Positions 20,974-30,113 of a DNA stretch of 64,000 nt are shown here, one piece after another. The stretch covers positions 1 to 64,000 of the forward strand of contig PAHP01000005.1 of assembly GCA_002705205.1 (NCBI GenBank). Reading direction: 5' to 3'. The notes beneath the pieces were generated by a model. That model worked only from the letters and a program-made list of their open reading frames with translations, did not search any database and had not been told where the DNA came from. Source of the stretch: Flavobacteriales bacterium. GTDB taxonomy: Bacteria > Bacteroidota > Bacteroidia > Flavobacteriales > BACL11. A program made the position numbers and the translations under genes. The first letter of the stretch is position 1. Every line of letters begins with the position of its first letter.

Positions 20974-21663
20974 ATGAACAACTTGCTTATAGAATGTTGT
21001 GCAAATAGTGTGCAATCTGCAATAAATGGAGCCCAAGGAGGTGCAAACAGAATTGAGCTTTGTTGCAGCTTACCCTCTGGAGGTCTGACTCCAAAATATG
21101 AAGAAATTATTAAAGCAAAAGAAAACTTAACTGTCCCTCTACATATTTTAATCAGGCCAAGAAAAGGAGATTTCATATATACTCACACTGAATTTAACGA
21201 AATGCTGCATGATATTGCTTTTTGTAAAGATGTAGGTTGTTCAGGGGTCGTAATTGGCTGTCTAAATATAGACAAATCTATAAATAAAAAACAAACAAAA
21301 GTATTAGTAGATTCTGCAAGACCGATGCATGTTACTTTTCATAGAGCATTTGATGAGGGGAATAATTTAGAACAAAATTTAGAAGATGTAATCCAATGTG
21401 GCTGTGACACTATATTAACAGCTGGGCAGCATGACACTGTAAATAACGGGATTACTAATCTGAAAAAACTTGTGTCTCTAGCAAACAATCGTATCAAAAT
21501 TTTGGCAGGTAGTGGTTTGAATTCCACCAATATAAAGTCCCTTTATGAAATTGGCATTCGAAATTTTCATCTTTCAGGTAGTGTAAAAAATCAAAAAAAG
21601 GAACTTGTAACTGACTCTCTACTTATTAAAGCAGTAATTGATAAACTAAAAGAAATTGTATAA
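20974..21663 (+). CDS. cutC: CutC family TIM-barrel protein
   Basis: IECCANSVQSAINGAQGGANRIELCCSLPSGGLTPKYEEI...PLHILIRPRKGDFIYT...VTFHRAFD; strong CutC signature. Confidence 0.9.
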   Translation: MNNLLIECCANSVQSAINGAQGGANRIELCCSLPSGGLTPKYEEIIKAKENLTVPLHILIRPRKGDFIYTHTEFNEMLHDIAFCKDVGCSGVVIGCLNIDKSINKKQTKVLVDSARPMHVTFHRAFDEGNNLEQNLEDVIQCGCDTILTAGQHDTVNNGITNLKKLVSLANNRIKILAGSGLNSTNIKSLYEIGIRNFHLSGSVKNQKKELVTDSLLIKAVIDKLKEIV

Positions 21664-24088
21664 ATACTTACTTCTAATATTTCTAGCTCTTGCTTCTTGC
21701 AAAAGACAAGAGCCAGGTGTCTTATCTAAAGAATTAACTGATTGGGAATTTGAGTATGAAGGAGAATGGCATGCAGCAAAAGTACCCGGGAATAATTTCT
21801 CTGACTTATTAAATCATAGTTTTATTAAAGATCCTTTTTATGGAACTAATGAAGACTCAGTACAGTGGATATCTGAGAATGATTGGCAATATCGCTCAAA
21901 TTTTATCTTATCTGAAAATATACTAAAAAAAACTAACCATCTTTTATGCTTTGAAGGAATAGACACTTATGCAAAGATATACTTGAATGATTCCTTACTA
22001 TTATACGCTGATAATATGTTCAGGAAGTGGGAGATAAATCTAAACCAACTCTTAAAGAAAGAAAATACACTATTAGTTAAATTTGATCCCGTTTCAAAAA
22101 TTGAACAACAAAAACAAAAAATGTTAGGCTATAGCCTGCCTGGGGGAGACAGGGTGTTCACAAGAAAATCTGGATTTCATTACGGCTGGGATTGGGGAGC
22201 AAAGATATTGCCAACAGGAATCTGGCGGAAAGTTCAACTTAAAAGTTGGGATGATTGTAAAATAAAAGATCTGCATGTATTACAAGATCTTTTAACTGAC
22301 TCTGTTGCAAGTTTAATCGTTAAGGTTGAAATTGAATCTTCAATAAAAAAATCAATTACTCTTAAAACTTATAATAACTTCTCGGAAAATTTTAAACTAA
22401 AAAAAGGTAATAACAAATTATCCCTTCGCATTGACATCCCAAATCCTGAATTATGGTGGCCAAATGGCTATGGAAAGCAAAAACTATATAATATCTCTGT
22501 TTCCATATCTGATAAAAATGGGGTAATTGACAGCCAGAAAAAAAAGATTGGCTTACGAAAAATAGAATTAATTACTACGAAAGATTTAATAGGAGAAAAT
22601 TTTTATTTCAAAGTAAATAATAAACCTATTTTCATGAAAGGTGCAAATTATATTCCTCAAGATAATCTACAAAATAGAGTAGTAAACAAGAAATATTATA
22701 ACCTGCTTAATGATATAACAGCTGCAAACATGAACATGCTAAGAGTTTGGGGTGGAGGTATCTATGAAGAAGATATTTTTTATGATTTATGTGATTCCCT
22801 TGGAATCTTAGTCTGGCAAGATTTTATGTTTGCGTGCGCCATGTATCCTTTTGATTCATTATTCCTGAAAAACATCGAGCAAGAGGCAATTGATAATGTC
22901 AAAAGATTACGTCATCATGCATCAATTGCTCTTTGGTGTGGAAATAATGAGAGTTCTGAAGGATGGCACAGATGGAATTGGCAAGATTCTTATACAGAAA
23001 AACAGAAATTAGAAATTTGGAATGGGTATCAAAAAGTATTTCAAAAAATACTACCGGCCATAGTATCTGAAAATTCTCAAACTAATTATTGGGAAAGCTC
23101 TCCTAAATTTGGAAGAGGAAATCCTAAGCATCAATTTGAAGGAGATGCTCATTATTGGGGAGTTTGGCATGATGCAGAGCCTTTTGAAAATCTAGAGAAT
23201 AAAGTCCCAAGATTTATGAGTGAATTTGGCTTTCAGTCTTTTCCTGAAATATCAACAATATCTACTTTCTCAGATTCTGGTGATTGGAGTTTAAGTTCTG
23301 ATGTTATGAGAAGTCACCAAAAACATCCTAGAGGGAATGAGTTAATTACAGAATATATGCAAAGAGAATTCAATGTCCCAAAAGATTTTAAAAAGTTTAT
23401 TTATGCAAGTCAAATTCTGCAAGCTGAAGGGATACGAATAGGGTTAGAAGCGCATAGGCGAAGCCAGCCTTACTGTATGGGGACACTGTATTGGCAATTA
23501 AACGATTGCTGGCCTGTAGCCTCTTGGAGCAGTATAGATTATTATGGTAATTGGAAAGCTCTTCACTACACCGTACAAGATGTTTTTAATCCAGTGTCTA
23601 TCTCTTTAGAAAAAACTAAAAACAATAACTTTAACATATGGATCATCTCTGATACTGCAAATTTTATTGATACTTTGATTATTAATACTTATTGCTTAGA
23701 AGGAAGATTATTATCTTCCAGTAAGAAACTTATAAAAATTCAGGCTAAATCACAATTAATTGATTCTATCCCTTTTTGTAAAGAAAATGAATTTATCATT
23801 TGTAAATTAAAACAAAGAAAAATAGAATCCCCCGTTGGGTTTACAAAAGCAATGAAGAATTATAATTTTCCAGCTCCAACTATTCAGTATCATTACAATG
23901 GAAATCAACTCAAAATCAGCACAGATATACCGGCTTTTCAAATTTATTTACATGAATCAAAGGCAAAGTTTTCTGATAATTTTTTTACTATAATTCCTGG
24001 AGAAGAAAAAAGAATACAAGTTGAGACTGTAGGATTTAACCCAAATAATTTAGTAATTTGGTCGCTATATGATTTAAATAAACATTAA
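21656..24088 (+). CDS. GH2 family beta-mannosidase (lipoprotein)
   Basis: Lipobox ALASC; FEGIDTYAKIYLN; ELWWPNGYGKQKLY; MLRVWGGGIYEEDIFYDLCDSLGILVWQDFMFACAMYP; LWCGNNESSEGW; MSEFGFQSFPE. Starts at TTG, overlapping the cutC stop. Confidence 0.9.
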   Translation: MYKYLLLIFLALASCKRQEPGVLSKELTDWEFEYEGEWHAAKVPGNNFSDLLNHSFIKDPFYGTNEDSVQWISENDWQYRSNFILSENILKKTNHLLCFEGIDTYAKIYLNDSLLLYADNMFRKWEINLNQLLKKENTLLVKFDPVSKIEQQKQKMLGYSLPGGDRVFTRKSGFHYGWDWGAKILPTGIWRKVQLKSWDDCKIKDLHVLQDLLTDSVASLIVKVEIESSIKKSITLKTYNNFSENFKLKKGNNKLSLRIDIPNPELWWPNGYGKQKLYNISVSISDKNGVIDSQKKKIGLRKIELITTKDLIGENFYFKVNNKPIFMKGANYIPQDNLQNRVVNKKYYNLLNDITAANMNMLRVWGGGIYEEDIFYDLCDSLGILVWQDFMFACAMYPFDSLFLKNIEQEAIDNVKRLRHHASIALWCGNNESSEGWHRWNWQDSYTEKQKLEIWNGYQKVFQKILPAIVSENSQTNYWESSPKFGRGNPKHQFEGDAHYWGVWHDAEPFENLENKVPRFMSEFGFQSFPEISTISTFSDSGDWSLSSDVMRSHQKHPRGNELITEYMQREFNVPKDFKKFIYASQILQAEGIRIGLEAHRRSQPYCMGTLYWQLNDCWPVASWSSIDYYGNWKALHYTVQDVFNPVSISLEKTKNNNFNIWIISDTANFIDTLIINTYCLEGRLLSSSKKLIKIQAKSQLIDSIPFCKENEFIICKLKQRKIESPVGFTKAMKNYNFPAPTIQYHYNGNQLKISTDIPAFQIYLHESKAKFSDNFFTIIPGEEKRIQVETVGFNPNNLVIWSLYDLNKH

Positions 24089-24092
24089 CCCT

Positions 24093-25073
24093 ATGTCTAA
24101 CAGAAGAAGTTTTATAAAAGGAGGTGTTTTAGGAATGGTTGGAACAGCTATTTTACCTAAACTACTTTCTCCTAAAATAGAGAAAAAAAACCCTAATTCT
24201 AATAAAGGGTTCCCAATGGTTATTTCTACTTGGGAACATGGAATGCCCGCTAATGTAGCTGCCATGGAGATACTAAAAGGCGGAGGAAAGGCAATTGATG
24301 CTGTAGAGGCTGGTGTGAAAATACCAGAAGCTGATCCGGAATCTATGTCTGTTGGATTTGGAGGGCTACCAGATAGAGAGGGGAATGTCACACTTGACGC
24401 TTGTATTATGGATGAAACAGGCAATTGTGGTTCAGTAAGTTTCTTACAGCATATAAAACACCCAATCTCTGTTGCTAGAAAAGTTATGGATGAAACACCT
24501 CATGTAATGCTTTCTGGAGAAGGCGCATTACAATTTGCATTACAAAAAGGGTTCCCTAAAGAAGATTTACTTACTGAAAAAGCAAAAAAAAGATGGAAGG
24601 AATGGTTAAAAGAATCAAAATATGAGCCAATAATAAATGTAGAAAACCATGATACTATTGGGCTATTGGCATTAGATAAAAGAGGAGACATTTCTGGGGC
24701 TTGCACTACATCTGGCCTTTCTTGGAAAATGCATGGAAGAGTTGGAGATTCTCCAGTGATTGGCGCAGGAATGTTTGTAGATAATGAAGTTGGTGGCTGC
24801 TGTGCTACTGGTGTTGGAGAAGCTGTTCTTAAAACTTTAGGTTCTTTTTTAATTGTTGAGCTAATGCGACAAGGCGCAAGTCCTCAAGAAGCATGTGAAG
24901 AAGGAATTGCTCGAATTGTAAAAAATCAAAATTATACGGATATGCAAATTGGCTATTTGGCTATAAATAAAAAAGGTGAACATGGTGCTTATGCTGTACA
25001 TCCTTGGTTTAATTATGCTTTACATCAAGGAGGTAAAAACCGTATGATTGATTCATTATCTTATTTAAAATAA
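24093..25073 (+). CDS. N4-(beta-N-acetylglucosaminyl)-L-asparaginase (glycosylasparaginase, Ntn-hydrolase)
   Basis: Autocleavage motif ENHDTIGLLALDKRGDISGACTTSGLSWKMHGRVGDSPVIGAGMFVDNEVGGCCATG; N-terminal Tat-like NRRSFIKGG followed by a hydrophobic stretch. Confidence 0.92.
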   Translation: MSNRRSFIKGGVLGMVGTAILPKLLSPKIEKKNPNSNKGFPMVISTWEHGMPANVAAMEILKGGGKAIDAVEAGVKIPEADPESMSVGFGGLPDREGNVTLDACIMDETGNCGSVSFLQHIKHPISVARKVMDETPHVMLSGEGALQFALQKGFPKEDLLTEKAKKRWKEWLKESKYEPIINVENHDTIGLLALDKRGDISGACTTSGLSWKMHGRVGDSPVIGAGMFVDNEVGGCCATGVGEAVLKTLGSFLIVELMRQGASPQEACEEGIARIVKNQNYTDMQIGYLAINKKGEHGAYAVHPWFNYALHQGGKNRMIDSLSYLK

Positions 25074-27238
25074 TGAACTATTGGTTAGCATTATTTTGTT
25101 TACTATTTGCTTGCAATAAGCCAACTATAAATGAAGTAAATCTTATCCCAAAGCCACAAAAAATTGTATTATCTGATGGATTTTTTTCACTTAGCTTTAA
25201 TACAAATTTGATACTTGACAGTTTATTTTATGAAGAGTCAAACTACTTAAAAGAAATTCTAAATCTTAAATTAACAGGCAGTGGAAATACAATTAAATTA
25301 TTAAAAAAAGAAGGATTGCAAGAAGAAGAATTTTTGTTAAATATTACTAAAGAACACTTAAAAATAGAAGCTTCTACTAAAAAAGGAATAATGAGAGGAA
25401 TACAAACTTTAAGACAGTTGCTGCCAACTACAAAAGGAGTATTAGCGACAAAGATTCCTTGCTTAAGGGTTCATGATTTCCCTCGATTTTCTTGGAGAGG
25501 AATGCTGCTAGATTGTTGCCGTCATTTTATGGATAAAAAATTTGTAATGCGCTATATTGATCTGCTAGCTTATCATAAAATGAATGTTTTGCATTGGCAC
25601 CTTACAGAAGATCAAGGTTGGAGAATTGAAATTGATAAATATCCAAAACTAACAGATATAGGCGCTTGGCGTACAGAAAAAGATGGTAGTAATTATGGTG
25701 GTTTTTATAGCAAAGAAGATATTAAAGAAATTTTAAATTACGCTAAAAAAAGGCATATTACAATAGTTCCTGAAATTGAGTTCCCAGGTCATAGTGTTGC
25801 TGCAATTGCCTCCTATCCCTACCTTTCTTGCACCGGAGACAGCATAGCAGTAGCTACAGAATGGGGTGTTTATAAAGATATTTATTGTGCTGGAAACGAT
25901 ACAGTTTTTACTTTTATGGAAGATATATTGACAGAAGTTATGGAATTGTTCCCTTCTGAATACATTCATATTGGCGGAGATGAGGCTCCAAAATACAGAT
26001 GGGAAAATTGTAAAAAATGTCAGCAAAGAATCAAACAAGAGAATTTACATGACACACACGAATTACAATCCTATTTTATTACAAGAATTGAAAAATTCTT
26101 GACCAAAAATGGACGAAAACTAATAGGATGGGATGAAATATTAGAGGGAGGATTAGCCTCATCTGCAACAGTCCAATCTTGGAGAGGAGAAGAAGGTGGA
26201 ATTACTGCAGCCAAGAATGGGCATGACGCTATTATGTCGCCAACTTCACATTGCTATTTTGATTACGGATTAGATGCTACTGATTTAAAAAAAGTTTATC
26301 ATTATGAGCCAATACCTGCAGAATTAACACCAGAAGAATCGAAACACATTTTAGGTGGAGAATGTAATATGTGGAGTGAAAGGGCACCACAAAAATTGAT
26401 AGATAATAAAGTATTTCCAAGGATTTTAGCTATGTCTGAAGTACTTTGGAGTTCTGCTGAAAAAGATTATACTAATTTTTATTCTCGTGTACAAAAGCAC
26501 TACCCTAAACTAGATGCTCTATCAGTAAATTATGGATTTGAAAGTGTTCCTATCACCTCAAATATTGTTTTTAATGTTGACAGTTTTACTGTGTCTCTTT
26601 TTAAAGGAAGTCCTAATATGAGGTTACAGTATAACCTCAATAATAAAGAATGGCAAACTTACAACACTCCTTTTAGTATAAATGAAACTAGCACTCTAAG
26701 AGCCAGAGGATTTAAAAATAAAAAAGCCTATGGAGAATTTGAGCAGGAAATCATAAAGCATAAAGCTACTGGCAAAAAAGTAACTTATAAAGCTCCGTAT
26801 AATAAAAGTTATACAGGAACAGGCGAGTATAATTTGACAGATGGATTATTAGGAAGTTCAGAAAATTTTAGAGATGGATACTATCAAGGATTCTCAGGCA
26901 CTGATATTGAAGTGGTTCTTGATTTCGGTCAGCATACTTCTTTCTCAAATATTACAACTAGTTTTTTTCAATACTATTTATCTTGGATAGTCTTGCCAAA
27001 TTCTGTGAGTTATGCAATTTCTAATGATGGAGAAAACTTTACTGCACTTGCCAACTTAACGCATAACATACCTCTTATGAAAGAGGGTAAATTTAAACAC
27101 TCTTTTACGTTTGAAAAAGAAAATATAAAAGCAAAATATATAAAAGTAGTTGCTAAAACAGTTGGGAAACTACCAGAAGAACACCCTGCAACTGGATCAG
27201 ATTCTTGGATTTTTATAGATGAAATAATTGTAAATTAA
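25073..27238 (+). CDS. GH20 beta-N-acetylhexosaminidase (lipoprotein) with CHB_HEX_C-like and F5/8 type C-like C-terminal modules
   Basis: Lipobox LFAC; FSWRGMLLDCCRHFMDKKFV; LHWHLTEDQGWRIEI; catalytic EYIHIGGDEAPK; C-terminal YAISNDGENFTAL...SDSWIFIDEIIVN. Confidence 0.93.
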   Translation: MNYWLALFCLLFACNKPTINEVNLIPKPQKIVLSDGFFSLSFNTNLILDSLFYEESNYLKEILNLKLTGSGNTIKLLKKEGLQEEEFLLNITKEHLKIEASTKKGIMRGIQTLRQLLPTTKGVLATKIPCLRVHDFPRFSWRGMLLDCCRHFMDKKFVMRYIDLLAYHKMNVLHWHLTEDQGWRIEIDKYPKLTDIGAWRTEKDGSNYGGFYSKEDIKEILNYAKKRHITIVPEIEFPGHSVAAIASYPYLSCTGDSIAVATEWGVYKDIYCAGNDTVFTFMEDILTEVMELFPSEYIHIGGDEAPKYRWENCKKCQQRIKQENLHDTHELQSYFITRIEKFLTKNGRKLIGWDEILEGGLASSATVQSWRGEEGGITAAKNGHDAIMSPTSHCYFDYGLDATDLKKVYHYEPIPAELTPEESKHILGGECNMWSERAPQKLIDNKVFPRILAMSEVLWSSAEKDYTNFYSRVQKHYPKLDALSVNYGFESVPITSNIVFNVDSFTVSLFKGSPNMRLQYNLNNKEWQTYNTPFSINETSTLRARGFKNKKAYGEFEQEIIKHKATGKKVTYKAPYNKSYTGTGEYNLTDGLLGSSENFRDGYYQGFSGTDIEVVLDFGQHTSFSNITTSFFQYYLSWIVLPNSVSYAISNDGENFTALANLTHNIPLMKEGKFKHSFTFEKENIKAKYIKVVAKTVGKLPEEHPATGSDSWIFIDEIIVN

Positions 27239-27241
27239 AAG

Positions 27242-30112
27242 ATGAAAAAAATGAAAAATTTACTACCTTTTATAGTTCTAATTTTTGTTGCTTGTCAGAA
27301 AGAGAAAAAGGACTTAACTGATTATGTAAATCCGTTTATTGGTACTGGTGGGCACGGTCATACATATCCGGGAGCAAGTCTCCCTTTTGGTATGGTACAG
27401 CTTAGTCCAGATAGTCGCTTAGAAGGGTGGGATGGTTGTGGTGGTTATCATTACTCTGATTCTATTTTGTATGGATTTTCACACACACACCTTAGTGGAA
27501 CTGGTGTTTCAGACTATGGTGATGTTTTACTAATGCCAACAATAGGAGATTTATTATTAACAAATGGCAGTGATGGATTGCCTGGCTATAGCTCAAAATT
27601 TTCTCATAAAAATGAAAAAGCAACAACTGGTTATTATAATGTATTACTCGAGGATTATAATGTCTTTGCAGAACTAACTGTAAGTCAAAGAGCAGGTTTT
27701 CATAAGTATACTTTCCCTAAAAATGAAGAGGCTCATGTTGTCCTCGATTTAGAACATAGAGATAAATTATTAGATTATGCTATTGAAATACTAGACAGCA
27801 ATACAGTACAAGGAATCCGCTATTCGGACAATTGGGCAAGAAAGCAGAAAATTCATTTTTATATGGAATTCTCTAAGTCCTTTAAAAATGTAACTTTTAA
27901 TAAAAAACAATCTGTTGTAGGCATTTCTTTTGGAAAATTGACAGAACCTCTTCTAATAAAAATAGGTATCTCAGCCGTGACAACAAATGGAGCCAAAATG
28001 AATTTAGAGGCTGAAATACCCCATTGGGATTTTGAAAAAACTAAAGAGCAAAGCAAAAAAGTTTGGGAAAAGGAGCTTAGTAAAATTATAGTTGAAGGTA
28101 AATCAGAAGAACAAAAAGAAATTTTCTATACTGCACTTTATCATTCCTTACTCAACCCTAACTTGTATATAGATGTAGATGGGAATTATAATGGTACTGA
28201 CTTACAAAAACATCATACAAGAGATAAACACTATACTGTCTTTTCTCTTTGGGATACTTTTAGGGCTACCCATCCTCTTTTTACACTTATTCAGCAAAAA
28301 CGAACTAATGAATTTATTCGCACCTTTCTAAGACAATATCAAGAGGGGGGGCAATTACCTATTTGGGAACTAGCCGCTAACTATACTGGCTGTATGATTG
28401 GATATCATGCTATTCCGGTAATTACAGATAGCTATATAAAAGGCATTAGAGATTATGATGCTAATTTGGCATTAGAAGCCATGATAAACTCTGCAAATCA
28501 AGATCATTTAGGTTTATCCTCATATAAAAAAAATGGCTTTATTGCTGCTTCTGACGAACCAGAATCTGTCTCAAAAAATCTAGAATATTCTTATGATGAT
28601 TGGTGTATTGCAGTGCTTGCAGATTCTTTAAAAAAAGAAGAAATCTCAACTATTTTTTATAAGCGAGGCCAATATTACAAAAATTTATTTGATCCTTCTA
28701 CTGGATTTTTTAGAGCTAAAAAAAGTCATACTTGGTTTGCTCCATTTAAAGCTGAAGAAGTTAATTTCAATTATACAGAAGCTAATGCATGGCAATACTC
28801 TTTATTTGTTCCTCAAGATATTAGTGGTCATATTAAACTTATGGGCGGCGCAAAAAACTATGAGAAACACTTAGATAATATGTTTAATGCATCAAGTAAA
28901 ACTTCTGGTAGAGAACAACCTGATGTTACTGGCTTAATTGGGCAATATGCACACGGGAATGAACCAAGCCATCACATGGCTTATTTATATAATTATATAG
29001 GAGCTCCTCATAAAACGCAAAAAATAGTTAGGAAGATTTTAGACGAGCAATATACTCATCTACCAGATGGATTATCTGGCAATGAAGACTGTGGGCAAAT
29101 GTCAGCTTGGTATGTACTAAGTGCAATGGGGTTTTATTCAGTAACTCCAGGACTTAATTATTATACAATTGGGACACCTCTTTTTAAAAAGGCCACGCTT
29201 AATTTAGAAAATGGGAATACATTTACAATAAGTGCAGAGAATATCTCTAAAAAAAATATCTACATCCAATCTGCTACTTTAAATGGAGAAATATTTGAGA
29301 CTAGTTTTATTAAACACGCTGACATTATTAAAGGAGGGAATTTAATCTTTAAAATGGGCAGTGTGGCTAGCAATTGGGGAAGTAAAAGCATTCCAATATC
29401 TGAAATTACAAAAGATGAAATAGTACCTGTCCCTTATTTTCAAGCAGAGAGTCAGACATTTACTGAAAAGCTAAGTATTATATTAGGATCAGCTGTTGGC
29501 GGAGATATTTATTACAGCATTAATAATGATAAAGAAAGAATATATGAAGCTCCAATAGTCATTACTAATAATGTTAATATAAGCTGTCGTATTAAAAAAG
29601 GAGAAAAATGGAGCAAAAAAGTTTCTGCTAAATATTACAAAACTGACAATACAAAGTCTATAAAAATAGAAAGTGTATATGCAAATCAATATGCAGCAGC
29701 AGGAGATAAAACACTTATTGATCATTTAAGAGGAGGGGGGAATTATCGAACTGGGAACTGGCAAGGATACAGAGAAAATTTAAGTGTTACTATTGATCTA
29801 GGAAAAGAAAAAGAAATTTCTAAAATTAGCCTCGGGTGTATGCAAGATATTAAGTCTTGGATTTTCTTCCCTAAAGAAGTAACCTATTTTGCTTCTTTAG
29901 ATGGAGAAAATTTTATACCCTTAGGTAATATACAAACTAGTTTCCCAGACAGTTTAGAAGGTAGTTTTATTAATGATTATACATTAAACACTTCAAAAAC
30001 CAAAGCCCAATATATTAAACTAGAAGCATCCAATTATGGCCTTTGCCCTGATTGGCACTTAGGTGCTGGTGGTAAAACATGGCTTTTTGTAGATGAAATA
30101 ATAATAAAATAA
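27242..30112 (+). CDS. GH92 family alpha-mannosidase (lipoprotein) with C-terminal CHB_HEX_C-like and F5/8 type C-like modules
   Basis: YVNPFIGTGGHGHTYPGASLPFGMVQLSPDSR; GYHYSDSILYGFSHTHLSGTG; GNEPSHHMAYLYNYIGAPHKTQ; GNEDCGQMSAWYVLSAMGFYSVTPG. Confidence 0.95.
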   Translation: MKKMKNLLPFIVLIFVACQKEKKDLTDYVNPFIGTGGHGHTYPGASLPFGMVQLSPDSRLEGWDGCGGYHYSDSILYGFSHTHLSGTGVSDYGDVLLMPTIGDLLLTNGSDGLPGYSSKFSHKNEKATTGYYNVLLEDYNVFAELTVSQRAGFHKYTFPKNEEAHVVLDLEHRDKLLDYAIEILDSNTVQGIRYSDNWARKQKIHFYMEFSKSFKNVTFNKKQSVVGISFGKLTEPLLIKIGISAVTTNGAKMNLEAEIPHWDFEKTKEQSKKVWEKELSKIIVEGKSEEQKEIFYTALYHSLLNPNLYIDVDGNYNGTDLQKHHTRDKHYTVFSLWDTFRATHPLFTLIQQKRTNEFIRTFLRQYQEGGQLPIWELAANYTGCMIGYHAIPVITDSYIKGIRDYDANLALEAMINSANQDHLGLSSYKKNGFIAASDEPESVSKNLEYSYDDWCIAVLADSLKKEEISTIFYKRGQYYKNLFDPSTGFFRAKKSHTWFAPFKAEEVNFNYTEANAWQYSLFVPQDISGHIKLMGGAKNYEKHLDNMFNASSKTSGREQPDVTGLIGQYAHGNEPSHHMAYLYNYIGAPHKTQKIVRKILDEQYTHLPDGLSGNEDCGQMSAWYVLSAMGFYSVTPGLNYYTIGTPLFKKATLNLENGNTFTISAENISKKNIYIQSATLNGEIFETSFIKHADIIKGGNLIFKMGSVASNWGSKSIPISEITKDEIVPVPYFQAESQTFTEKLSIILGSAVGGDIYYSINNDKERIYEAPIVITNNVNISCRIKKGEKWSKKVSAKYYKTDNTKSIKIESVYANQYAAAGDKTLIDHLRGGGNYRTGNWQGYRENLSVTIDLGKEKEISKISLGCMQDIKSWIFFPKEVTYFASLDGENFIPLGNIQTSFPDSLEGSFINDYTLNTSKTKAQYIKLEASNYGLCPDWHLGAGGKTWLFVDEIIIK

Positions 30113-30113
30113 T

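Noticed and set aside
24074-24424. 116-aa minus-strand ORF at the glycosylasparaginase 5' end
   Set aside because: Antisense to the conserved enzyme; low-complexity Ser/Pro/Ile composition.
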